Positions 24,050 to 34,427 of a stretch of 64,000 nucleotides of DNA are shown in pieces (position 1 is the first letter of the stretch; each line of letters begins with the position of its first letter). The notes under the pieces are model-generated. The model had not been told where the DNA came from, did not search any database, and worked only from the letters and a program-made list of their open reading frames with translations. The DNA lies in contig CAJNDS010002837.1 in NCBI GenBank assembly GCA_905221605.1, forward strand, positions 1-64,000, in the 5' to 3' direction. The position numbers and the translations under genes are program-made. Source of the DNA: Symbiodinium natans (Eukaryota; Sar; Dinophyceae; Suessiales; Symbiodiniaceae).

Positions 24050-24148
24050 GAGAATGGATGCAGCGACCATTTCAGCGGCTCCTTCGAGATACTTGGCTGG
24101 CCGCACATTGGCGTAGAGTTGGAAAAGCTTGCGGAGGGCCTGGTTGGC
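21797..24148 (-). CDS. Isocitrate/homoisocitrate dehydrogenase family enzyme, C-terminal two-thirds, five exons
   Basis: Five minus-strand exons join in phase: 24148-24082 (ALRKLFQLYANVRPAKYLE), 23810-23769 (KFPGTDIVVV), 22808-22774 (RENTEGMYTGEE), 22524-22474 (DSIVATRRITRQ), 22369-21797 (GALRVATFAFEF to the stop). Conserved residues of NAD(P)-dependent beta-hydroxyacid oxidative decarboxylases are all visible: the Arg of YANVRP, the Arg and Tyr of RENTEGMY, the Lys of TAAHKANV, and the metal-binding Asp pair in NLFGDLVSDLAAGL, plus HGSAPDIAG. NTEG at the substrate site argues for isocitrate or homoisocitrate over 3-isopropylmalate. The C terminus DLGGIAGTQQM resembles homoisocitrate dehydrogenases. 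By family the product is NADH/NADPH, CO2 and a 2-oxo acid. Donors include GC and GA. The first third (GDGIGPE region) was not found above 24.15 kb. Confidence 0.88.
23045..23470. repeat. Degenerate (CCCTAAA)n array
   Basis: About 425 bases dominated by AAACCCTAAACCC, AACCCTACCTAACC and CCCAAATCCCGAACCC words on the plus strand, broken by two unrelated inserts near 23130-23160 and 23310-23355. It lies in the 960-base intron between the dehydrogenase exons ending at 23769 and starting at 22808. Read along the gene's sense strand it is TTTAGGG-like. Confidence 0.8.
24020..24048. repeat. Poly-C tract
   Basis: About 28 consecutive C on the plus strand, within the first recognised dehydrogenase intron and roughly 35 bases beyond the exon end at 24082. 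The assembly length may be unreliable. Confidence 0.8.
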
Positions 24149-24841
24149 CTTGGAAACAACATGAAGCGTTCGGGAATTGCTGGCAAAAAGTTTTTGTCGC
24201 CTTCGTCTTGACTTGCACAGAGCTAGACCAATGAAGTCCATTCTTCAAGTTTACGTGGCTTATGGCTTGATCGCATGAAGGGCGCTGAGAATTCAGACAT
24301 GCGTGCTCTGTAATGCATAAGCAAACACTTCTTGAAAGGCAAGCTTCCGACGAGAAGCACTGTCCTCAGGTTTTCGCAGCAGCGTGCAGGACGACCAGGG
24401 CAGACACTCACATCAGAAGCTTCTGAAGTCTGCCTAGGACCCTACGGTAGAGGGCATCATTTTAAGGCCAGACTCCGTCCCAACCTGTGCGCTTTGACAC
24501 GTAGCAATTCATAGAGAACACCGTTTCGTTAAGAGTTGTGACAAGGGATCCTTGCTTCAGGTTCAGGCGCATACATGCATGGTCCTCGCATCAGCAGAGC
24601 ACTTGTTGGTTCTTATGTTTCGTGCAAGATATTATATGGCAGCAGTTGGATGGTTCGGATGGTCTGGGGCCGCTAGGCCTGAGCCCATGACTGTCACAAG
24701 TCAGCCCCCTGCGCTCCTCGAAGCTCCACTGGCTTTGTGGTGCTTCCAGAAGCCGTGATGTCGATCGGCCCCTTGAGAACGCAGCCAATCCTCGGAAAGA
24801 AGAAGCGCAGAGGGATCTAATCTCACAAAAGCCTTTGAGAT

Positions 24842-25195
24842 CTCGGCCCTGGCGTGGCCATGGCGTGGCCTTCTTCCCTTACCCTACTTTCGCTTGGGGG
24901 TGCGCTTGGGTCTTGCTAGGACAGCTGGCGGCTCCTAAGGGCGCACCTGGGCCACGATGGTGGCAGCTGGTGGCCCTCCCCAAACCCACTGCAAAGATGA
25001 GCACGTTGGACAACTGACAACATGTACATCTCGGCATCTCGGCCCTGGCGTGGCCTGGCGCTGGTGTGGCCTTGCATCCCTAGTTTGGCTGGGGGTGCGC
25101 TTGGGGTCTTGCTAAGACAGCTCACCTAGGCCACGATGGGGGCAGCTGGTGGCCCTCCCCAAACTTTGGACCACGATGGTGGCTGTTGGTGGCCT
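24842..25195. repeat. Tandem duplication, 196-base period
   Basis: CTCGGCCCTGGCGTGGCC starts at 24842 and again at 25038. Both copies continue through GGGGGTGCGCTTGGG, GTCTTGCTA(G/A)GACAGCT, CCACGATGG(T/G)GGCAGC and TGGTGGCCCTCCCCAAAC. A third, partial unit (CCACGATGGTGGCTGTTGG) follows at about 25170. Confidence 0.75.
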
Positions 25196-25214
25196 TTCCA
25201 AACTTGGACAACAT

Positions 25215-25566
25215 CTACATCCTGGCCATGCGCCCCTTGCATTTGTTGGCGTTGCGCATGGGCTTCCACGTAATCCGCAATTTGTCACAAAGCGGTTTCT
25301 TTACCATTCTGCTCTTGCCTTTGTTTGCTTCTGCTGTGTGAGGGGCCATGACGTTTTCGGAGCCCTTCGCCCCGTTTGCGTCTTGGCGATTGCCCGTTCC
25401 CTTGCCGGGGAATGACTTTGTGTTTTTAATATCTCTCTCTCTCTCTCTCTTCTTGCACAGCAAGCGTCTTCTCCACTGCTTGCACATGGTCTTCACTGAT
25501 CGGGGAGCCGTTCTGCAAGGCGAAGGTATTTCCAAAGTCCATGTCTTTGAAGCTGAAGTTTACACC
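25215..25566 (-). CDS. Hypothetical gene, two exons or one
   Basis: A minus-strand frame reads GVNFSFKDMDFGNTF and continues GSPISEDHVQAVEKTLAVQ. It then meets a GA microsatellite (the CT tract at 25431-25450 on the plus strand). A second frame reads GTGNRQDANGAKGSEN to a Lys/Arg-rich end (KCKGRMARM) and a stop. The GA repeat may lie in an intron between them. Family unknown. Confidence 0.4.
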
Positions 25567-26007
25567 TCAACAAACCAGTAGGATAAAGCAACCTTGGGCA
25601 TGTCGTGTGGACTAGAGTTTAGAGCAATGGAGGTGTGCCAGCCTGTGGCTTGCAGAGCCAGCTTGGTAGCTGAGAGGAGCTCTGGACCCACGCCTCAGAG
25701 TATCTCATGTGGCAGCATCTCATTTGACACGACTCTCAGCGGAACCGCCTGCAACACCACAATAAAGCATGGGCCCCAAGTCCCCAAGATGCTAGACATT
25801 GCCAGGCCCAGGTGCCGTCTCCCGCCAAGCAGAGCACCCGATGCGAAGAGAAGCGCCGCAAAGTCTGACGCATTGCGAACGGACGCCGCTGGCTTTCATC
25901 TCACCCTTGAACTACCCGAGCCCGAAACAACTGCACGCGGAGAGTTTGCTGTTCTCAGGCATCCGCTCTTGGACAACAGTGGCAAGACCGTAGTCTTCGT
26001 GTTCTAG

Positions 26008-26200
26008 GGCGACCCGTCGGTTCGGAGTAGTGCTTCATGGCTGACGAAAACATACAAGATAGACACCTGTGAGCTGAGGTCCATGTGTACAACACTCAGA
26101 ATGCGCACATGCTTGGCGATGCTGTTGCGCCGCCAGCCGATGCTTTACCACGAAATTGCGCAGTGGCTTTCAGATGACATCTGGACGGAGAATTGTCTTG
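26008..26200 (+). CDS. Hypothetical exon with consensus splice sites
   Basis: Preceded by a good acceptor (TTCGTGTTCTAG) and ended by a consensus donor (GTCTTG|GTAAGG), with 193 bases open throughout. It encodes a helical segment (WLTKTYKIDTCELRS, LRRQPMLYHEIAQWLSDD, IWTENCL). I do not recognise the family. The intron that follows carries the inverted-repeat element at 26211-26740. Confidence 0.5.
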
Positions 26201-26210
26201 GTAAGGACCC

Positions 26211-26740
26211 CAATAATGTTGGACTCGCTTTAGTGTGGGGGGGTCCCCCCCCCCCCCCCCCCCAAACAATTTTGGGGTTTTCGGGGATCCTTAATAATGT
26301 GGGATGGGGCTGGGACGGGGGCTGGGGGTAGGGCGGCTAGGGGTCGAGGGTTGAGGGGAAGCCTTGAAGCTTGAGGGTCTAAGCTTTCCAGGCTTTGTAG
26401 CTCCACGGTCGCCGGGGCTCCGCATTAATGTGAACCACCGAAACAACTTGCTAAAGCGAATCAGGCAGCTCGTGGGCTACTCCCTTGGAAAATTGTTTGG
26501 GGGCCTGTTTCGTAATGAAATTTACAAGGAATTTCAATAAGGCTGGACACCAAAATAACCCGGAGTTTCTTATTCAAAACTTTTTTTAGTTTTTGGCTCC
26601 CCGGCCCCCCGCCCTTCAACCCCAGCCGGGACAACATCGCATAATTGTGAACCAACCTAAACAATGGGGGGTTCTGTATGAGATTTTCGGAACATCGCAT
26701 AATAGCGGTCTCATCCACTAAAGCGGGTGCAACATTATAG
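26211..26740. mobile_element. MITE-like element with imperfect terminal inverted repeats
   Basis: The left end CAATAATGTTGGACTCGCTT (26211 onward, continuing TAGTG) is the reverse complement of the right end ACTAAAGCGGGTGCAACATT (to about 26740), with about 22 of 24 positions matching. The 530-base interior carries a G7TC18-type run, a palindromic C/G-rich core, and internal echoes (AACATCGCATAAT twice, at 26631 and 26691). No transposase frame is present. It sits 11 bases after the donor of the exon ending at 26200. A non-autonomous DNA transposon is the simplest reading; no clear target-site duplication was identified. Confidence 0.55.
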
Positions 26741-27476
26741 GTTTGCAAGCTAACAACACCAAGCCGTATCAATTGAAAGACAAGCACCGAACACATTCTG
26801 GACAATGTCGTCTATTGCTTACGTGCTTGGAGCAAAGGTAGACCATGCTCATCAGGGATTTCGCCACATGTTGGGCACTCCTTTACTCCATATTTCGGGT
26901 TCTAGGAAAACGAAGTGCCGGCAACCGAGAGTTGAACGAACCTGTCCCGAAGACGATGCTTGCCACCTCAGCAACTTTGCATGCCGTATTTTGCACAGCT
27001 TTTCACTTGCACATTCTTGATGCTAGCAGTAGCAGCCTCGCTTTGGCTGGCAGCCCGCCACTTGCCAGAACGATCTTGCATAGCTGCAAAATCACGGTTT
27101 GATCCAGTCGAGGAAGCATGGCAGTGTTCCCCTTCAGAAACCTAAATCTTCGGACAGCCAGCGCCAAGGCTGCGGCACCTCCTGAAGACCATGCGACAAT
27201 GCGGTGATTGGCCTGACTTCTCCAATCTTGAAGCAGAACGTTCTTTAGCGTTTTCCCATTCACTCGCCAACGTCGACACGCTCAGCCCAGAGCAGTATCA
27301 GCAACGTAGAGTGTGTCTGGGCCCGGCCTTCAAATCACAAGATGTCCACTTATGGCTCTAGTGCTTTCCTGACTGAATCTTGTTCTGTGGAGGAGATCGC
27401 AGGCACCTGCATAACTTGAACGGGACCGGCGCGCAGGTTAAGCTTTTGTCCACAGGCCCCTTCTCGAGGTTCTCAC

Positions 27477-27598
27477 CTAGAGTACGTGTAACTTGTCTGA
27501 CTGCATTCCGGACTGACGCGGAATCAACTTCACGAGGACCTGCCCCATCGTTGATACCAACCACTTTAACTTGTGCGGAGAATGTAAGCCAGAAGTCT
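27477..27598 (-). CDS. Hypothetical exon with consensus donor
   Basis: The frame reads FWLTFSAQVKVVGINDGAG and continues REVDSASVRNAVRQVTRTL to a consensus donor (ACTCTAG|GTGAGA). Mixed composition and a strong donor favour a true exon; the family is unknown. Confidence 0.42.
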
Positions 27599-27699
27599 CG
27601 GACAAGATATTAACATGTTCGAGGTCAAGCTACCTTGATCACGAGGGGACGGGACTCCCCGCCCTGCCTGCGTTTCACTCCGAAGCCTGATGGGTGGTA

Positions 27700-29190
27700 C
27701 CTCTCTTGAAATTTTCGATACAATCCCTGATTGGGGGGCCCCCTTATGCTACTGACATACCAAGACCTGGTACAAAACAAGGCTCGCAGGAGGCTTCAAC
27801 AGGCGAACTCTTCTCGAATCCAACAGAGAAGTCACATCGAGAAGCTCCAAGCACTGCCAGCTATTTCTTGCAGAAGAAGCCTGGCTACGCCTGGCGCCAT
27901 TCTGACTGAGGCCAGGGCTCAAAAAAGATCCCGAGTGGACCACTCAACTGCAATCAATCATTGATTGACTCAAGATGGTACCAAGCATAACAGACCCGAC
28001 GTGCAAGCGTGGCCAACGAAAGATAGCCCTGGGATTGCCGTTGCCCCACCGGACCAAACCATACCCTGGACCCGTTTTTGGGCTGCTGGGCTAAAGTGGA
28101 AGTGCGGACACAATCTCATCCCATCTCCCCGGCTTAACCACCGCCTGCTCACCATACCAGATGCCTGCAAATACCTGTCTCTGTCAGCGTCCGTTGGGTA
28201 ACGACATTGGATACCTTTGCCGAATTTTATGGGAGTTTACAAGGAATCCACCGTTTTCCTCCAGAGGTGTTCGTAACTGCAGGATGCCAAACGGGTCGCC
28301 TGTGTAGCGGCCTAAGCCCTCAAGAGCCCAGGGGGTGAGCATCATGATCCCTCAGAGCCCACGGGGGAGCATCGTGAGCATCAGGAGTCGTTGGAGGTGG
28401 GCAGAGTTTTGCTTTCAGGTTTCTCCTCGATTCTACTCGAACACCTCGCCATCCCGCAAGTGATATCATCAACCTCGCCGAGGCCCCCTCAGACACCTGC
28501 AAAACACGTGCTTTGCAGGCCAGTCTGGCTATGGTTGAGGATTCCATTGACCACACAACAGAACAAGGACAAACCTGTGCCGACACTTGCTAAGTCGTTG
28601 CCTGATTCGTCGCAGAACCCACCTCAGTGCATGCAACAAGCCTGTCCATTAGTCCAGGACCCAGCCAGGCCACCTAGAACAAGTGGCATTTGAACACCTA
28701 TCTAGATCAATCTCTCAGATGGAAAGCCTGAGCTTCGGGCCCCATTCCCTCCTGCTAGCACTTCGTGCCTTGCAAAGTCTGTGTAAGGCAATCGGCACTG
28801 GCAACCATGACGAGCACTTTCAGGAGACGCTTCATTGCGCTTCATTGCGCACTCAGGCTTGACGTCTGCAGTTACTTGGCTACGGATGTCGCATTCTGCT
28901 CATCGCAGAACTTGTCCACTTTGACAAGCCGGCCTGTAGCCCGTCCATCTCACGACAGCTGCCCTGTGCACATGCGGGGCACTTCTGTGGAGAGGACACG
29001 CTAGTGGCATGCGCAGGCTCTACACCCCACCTCAACTCCCAACTAAGTCACTGCAACTCCGTGGTTTGTCGCAGTCAAAGGTTTTGAAAGATTTGACAGC
29101 AGGCACCACAGTTCATGCTGGAGAAAGTAAACATCAGCACCTTTTTTTGAACATGACAAGTGTCTGTTTAGAGAGATGCTGAAATAACAC
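27700..29190. other. Stretch without recognised genes
   Basis: Only anonymous short ORFs. A plus-strand Gln/Arg-rich segment near 27770-27880 (ARRRLQQANSSRIQQRSHIE) could be a helical exon. A short direct repeat (AGAGCCCA(C/G)GGGGG...AGCATC) lies at 28324-28375. Confidence 0.3.
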
Positions 29191-29214
29191 ACATGGTCTA
29201 AGCACTTCCAATCA

Positions 29215-29350
29215 GCAGCTCACGTTGGCGAAACCCTGCTGTCTGCCGGGTGGAGTTGCCAGCTGAGCCATGGTCAGTGTCACCATCTGCTTCACTCCAG
29301 CTATGCGGATTGAGGAGCTTGGGAACGGAAGGTATCTTCCATGTTGTCAA
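29215..29350 (-). CDS. Possible exon, hypothetical
   Basis: After an acceptor-like ATGCTGCAG a minus-strand frame reads LTTWKIPSVPKLLNPHSW and then an acidic stretch EADGDTDHGS. No family recognised. Evidence is composition only. Confidence 0.3.
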
Positions 29351-29606
29351 TCTGCAGCATCTGGTTCTGGTCAAGATTCGCTTTCTTTTTTTCTTGTTCA
29401 ATTTCTATTTGTGTGGGGCTGAGACCAAATACTGTGCTTGCAACATTTCGGCCTGATCACAGGCTCTGATCACTGTAAATTTCTGCATTTCCGACTGTTC
29501 TCAGGCTCCAAATAAAGTGTGGCTTGGTTTGGGCTGGCTCTGGACAGAGGCAAAGTTGCGCTCTTGGAAAGTATTGCTTGGTTTTGGCTTGAGTGGTCAA
29601 AGCGTT

Positions 29607-29628
29607 TGAGGGGGGGGGGGGGGGGGCG
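29607..29628. repeat. Poly-G tract
   Basis: About 20 consecutive G, followed downstream by a (CT)n tract at 29745-29782. Confidence 0.75.
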
Positions 29629-29743
29629 AGCATTTCTGGATGCGAAGATCTTGCTTGTGAAGCATAGGGCACATGTTTAAACACGCGGCTGGGTTGGCTT
29701 GGTTTGGGCGGGGCTGTTGGTTCTGGGCGGAGCATCATTTGTC

Positions 29744-29782
<39 letters not shown>

Positions 29783-30122
29783 CATTAGTGATTTCGATTA
29801 ACGATTTTCTGTTAATTATTCCTTTGTTACTTCTTGTTTACAGTCACACATGCTGAGCTCTATGCCCTATGCATGTTATTGCATTATTTCTTTCGGTCTT
29901 TTTGCTACTTCTCTCATTCTCACTGTCTTTCTTAAGTTTACCGTGTTCGGAGCTTGCGAGCAAACCGAAAAGCTGCAATTTACAATGCTTGGTCTCAACG
30001 CTAGAAACAAGTGCCGGCAAAAGAAACCAATGCTCAGCCCACGTGAAGGGAATTGAAAGCAAGCCTTGGCAAGCTTAGCTGGCCTTTGAGCCACGGAGTG
30101 CTCTGACACCCCGCAGCATGAC

Positions 30123-30480
30123 TCACGCAAAGTGACACATCCAATGGCAAGAGCACCGAAATCCCAGAAAATCCGTTGTCACAGCAAAGGTGAGCCTCAA
30201 AGAGTCGGCCACAACGAGGTCATTGTTGCTGTCGGCATGTGCCCCTTGGCCAGCGGCACGTTGCGGCTGTTGCGGCGTCGTTAAAGCAGCAATAGCAGCG
30301 TTTAGAATTGAACCAAGGCATAAGATGGGGATGACAGTGCTTCGCATCCCACTTGCTCCACCCTGAGCAATTGAGGCTTGGGCCGAGTGGATATCCTGCT
30401 GGCGTCATGAGGCCCTGGTTGGCAGAACAGGCTAGGCCAGCAACAAACGTTGCAAGTACGACTATTTCTCGAACTTGCCA
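30123..30480 (-). CDS. Possible membrane protein fragment
   Basis: Two overlapping minus-strand frames give hydrophobic segments: EIVVLATFVAGLACSA, then (after a frame change near 30360) STVIPILCLGSILNAAIAAL followed by a hydrophilic QPQRAAGQGAHADS stretch. They look like one or two membrane helices of a single protein split by a small intron or a frameshift. The opposite strand is also open (174 codons), so strand is uncertain. Confidence 0.25.
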
Positions 30481-30879
30481 AGGAGCACGCCTGGCTGCAC
30501 CAAGCACTGAGCAGACAGGTGTCGGTGCCAGACTGGCTCTCCACCCGGCCACACACGCAAATCCTCAGGGCGTCTCTGCAAGGGGTTCGTTTCTCGGGCG
30601 ACAGGTTCCGGAAAACAAGCGGCTCAGGGAAAGACATAGAAAGACACAGTGCAGCCCAAAGCAAGCATTGGACAGGGAGCAATCATGGGGACGAGACTTG
30701 GCCGGAGTGCAAATAGTGCCAAGCGTGAACCCTGAAGTGAGATGGTCTCCCTTTCCGACGTGGCCACGTTTACGACCGGGGAGCGCCCCTCTACTCTTTT
30801 TGCCTTGCTTGCTCACTCTGGCCTGCTTTCCTTATATTGCGCTCGGAGCGAATGAATCAAGTGCATATCTTCATTGAGG

Positions 30880-33800
30880 GGGATGCAAACTGTCTGAAGG
30901 AAAGTTGGTTGGGCCGCGCGTTCCACTTCTGTATCCCAGGGTGGGAATGTCAATCCAGTGGACGGATAGAAGTATACTTCATATATCTTCATGTTGGACA
31001 ATGGTGGCAACGAGTGTCTGATTCACTCTGGCTCTGTGCGCTTTCTTGTCCGCTGCCAGGACGTGTTCGCACATCTTTTCGCTCTTGGGCCATCTTTGCC
31101 GGCAGAGGCCTTAGCCTTCGCTGAGTGGGCCTGTGGGATATTTGTACTGCCGCTTGCAAAAGGCTCAAGACTTAAAAGATTGTGGCTCAGGAATAAGCAA
31201 CAGCCAACATGGCCACCCAAGGCAGGCGCTGCTCGGCCAGGGGTACATCACCTATAGCTGCAATCGAGTGATCCGCGGCATGATACATGCGATTTGCCCA
31301 ATACTAAGTGCCGGGCATCCGCCATCGCTGGGTAAAGGGCAAACTTGACCTGGAAACTCAGGACCTGGCAGTCTCGACTCTTCGACTTCGATCAGTAGCA
31401 CAAGATAGAGTCTCTGGCCCTTGTAGACACCGAATCAATGTTAGCATCCGGTCGGTCCAGCTTTGCTTACTCAGCCAGTCATGAGCACGTCTGGGTGAGG
31501 GGCGGCAGGATGTCAGATCCGCCTTTGGTAGACGAAAGCGCAAAATGAGAGTCACACCGTGTAGCCAAAGCTGGCCAAAGGTTTGAGGTTTGCTCACTCT
31601 GAGGTTTCGGGGGCTGTCAGACAATCAGCTTTCTGCGCAGTTTGCCACATTGTCTGGAGATAGCTCGGAGACTTATCTGCAACCCTCTCAAACAATCGCC
31701 CATCAAATTGACCATGGTCTCGAAGGTCTGAGGCCATGTCGGATGACTTCACACAGCCTCGACCGCGTGCCAGGCAATAGTCGCGGCCTTACAAGAGTTG
31801 CATAAGCGTCGCTTCGCACTCATTTCCAAGAAGACATCGGGAACCCATGCCCGCTCCCCTCCGAGAAAGGGGGCTTGAAACCTAAGAGGCTGAAGTTTTC
31901 TCGCATTTTAAAACCACTTTACAACCTAAACCCTAGTTCAGCTGGCAAAACCTCGAAGCCTGAACCCGAGATGTTGATTCTTCAGGTTCGGGGGAGGTCT
32001 GGAGTCTGCAGCTTTGGAAAACTGCCGAGGCACTAAACGTAACGATGGTGCCGGCAATCGCATGTCCTTCTTGACCCTCTTGACCCTCTTGACATTCTTG
32101 ACCCTCTTGACCTTCTTGATGCTCTTGTCCAGAGAACAGAGGGTCAATGGTCAAATCGGTCAAGATGGGTGACTTTCTGGACCTTCTTGACCGTCTTGTG
32201 TAGAAGACCGAGGTGCTCAAGGCGGTCAAGGCGGTCAAGACGGGCATGATTAAGTCATGATTTTGCCATCCGCATACACCCGCCATGCAGTCTTATTTCA
32301 GTCTTTGAGTTTCGGTATTCGAGTATAGTGCTTAGGTTCGCAGTGCTTCTGGGCTCTCGGATTGAGGCAAGGAGGTGTGTTTTGCAATTTTTTGCCACCC
32401 GCCAAGCTACTAGCTGCCCTTGAGGGTTGGAGGCTTTGTTGAATTTCGTGCGTCTTTCCCGATGCTTCACATATCTTCCAGTGCTTGTCGTGCATGTTCC
32501 CTTTGGAGAAACTCAAGCATGCTGAGGCGCAGAGAATAACTCGCAGATAATCCATCATGATGTGTCAGGTATCACTGGAGTACCCGCCCCAAGAATGCCC
32601 GGAAGCAGAGAATTCAGCACAGAATCCTGCAGAGTGATGCTAGAGTGCCCGCTCCCAGAGAATCATGAGAATCCTGCGCAGTATCCCTAGTGCCGACCTG
32701 CAAAAAGACAGAATGAACCCCAACAGAATCCTGCATGGAATGTCTCTGTAGGCAGCAAAGGTTCAGAGACCTCCAAACGCCCGGCCAATCTAGCACTTCT
32801 GGTTGACGGGCCAAAGGGGCTATGAAGACTGCTATGGCAGTAGGGCGCTGAAGCTCCCGCAGTGCCGGCCCCTGTCCTAGAGAATACCCCGGGATGTCCT
32901 GAAATTCCTGAATATCTCTACAGTGCCATCAAAATTGACTCCTTTGTTGGTCGGGGTAAATAAGTAAGTAATGCTAATTGCCGGCTATTTTCACTTCTGC
33001 AGCTGTGGTGCACGAACTACCAGCAGTGACAACCCGGCTCGCGCAGTTCTCGGGGCCTGCCATCCAAGCTTGCGCGTGATTTCATGTGTCACAGGGAGAG
33101 CTGTCCAGGTTGCTGATGGAACACTGCATGTTCCTCAACGCTAGTAGTACACCCGCAATGCCGTCATAAAGCTTGAGTGCAGAGGACCCACGGGAACTAT
33201 CCGACTATCTGTTTGGGCTCATGAGTCGGCGTCGAGCTTGAGATTCACACGAGGATGGGGGCCCAGCAAATCTCTAGTAAAGGTAAGACAGGCAGACAGC
33301 TAGACCGAGAGATGTACGGTGAGATGAATGATGGATAGCAGTGAAATGGAGGGACGGGCTGAGCATGAAAGACTGCAGTGTTGGAGCACGCTCACGTTTT
33401 GCTTGGTGGCGCTCAGTCACCAGCAGAGTCAATGGCACCCAACCTTGGTTGCCGCATGCTCTTCTTCTGTTTGTCCTGCGCAGTTCAGTGAACTTAGCTG
33501 ACTTTCTGCTACATTCGCACTCGCCTGAAAGACACCGTGGAACTTCCATCTTGGCCCTACTTGGCAACACACAGCCAAGACCTATTGCGCCATAAGTAGT
33601 GTGATCTGGTAGGGTCTGATTTGGTGTTCTCAACCCAAGTTCCCATAGAGTTGGGTTGAGCCGGGCTGCACTTCGGTGAAGATCTGGCGCTGTCGCTCAG
33701 CACTCAGTTGTTCCTGCTCGTTTGAGTTTATGCTGGACATGAACGCACTGCACTACAGTAGTGGAGGGAGGGCGGAGCGAGGGAGAACTGACTTGTGAAA

Positions 33801-34420
33801 CGTTCAAGACTGTTGTCCTTCCCCCTTTCCCCCGCCAGTGGTAACAAGCAGTCAAATGAATATCGCAGGTACGAGGAGCTCTCCTGCACCCGACTGAGTG
33901 TACTGTCCACATGAATTCTGCAACCTGCAGAAAGCTCGCACTCAAAGGCAGGTCATGCAAGTGCTACCACAACCCCTAGAGTGACCATCCAAGCGGAGAA
34001 AGCTCGGGCTCCTGATGATGGCGCCTGATAGTTGTGCATGGGACTGGAACACTTGGAGACACTTTGAGTCAACGACATCATCTTGGCATTGTTCCAGTTC
34101 ATCTGCTTTTACAGGTGCATTACTTTGTAAGCTTTGTACATGAACAGCCAAAAGCCTCTGGAGCCAAACCAGACTTGGTCATGCCATGCCACAGTACTTG
34201 GCGGTACTCATGGAGGTCACGCGCTCGATGGCGTCTTTCCTGACACAGGCAAAGCACAGTACGAAAGGCCCACTTCACGCATTTGTGCTCATGGCCCACA
34301 GTTCCATGATGTTCCACGCCTAGAAAAATCAAGACCAATCAGGAAGATCCAAGCACCGAGCACATCAAACCATGCAGGCACTTAACATACTTAACCTAGA
34401 ATCGAGACAGTAAGATGTCG
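30880..34420. other. Stretch without recognised genes
   Basis: Anonymous short ORFs only. It contains a CTTGACC-type minisatellite (32070-32245) and a short degenerate repeat around GAATCCTGC(A/G)(C/G)AGT (32590-32740). Confidence 0.3.
32070..32245. repeat. CTTGACCCT nonamer minisatellite
   Basis: CTTGACCCT and variants (CTTGACATT, CTTGACCTT, CTTGATGCT) run in direct tandem from about 32073 to 32130. Related GACCTTCTTGACC and GGTCAAG(G/A)CGGTCAAG units follow to 32245. In the minus-strand frame it gives EGQ repeats, which probably reflect the repeat and not a conserved protein. Confidence 0.7.
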
Positions 34421-34427
34421 TAGGCTG

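Noticed and set aside
25925-26000. Minus-strand DYGLATVV resembling a kinase DFG motif
   Set aside because: No HRD or APE exon nearby, and the splice sites of the adjacent exon (26008-26200) place the gene on the plus strand.
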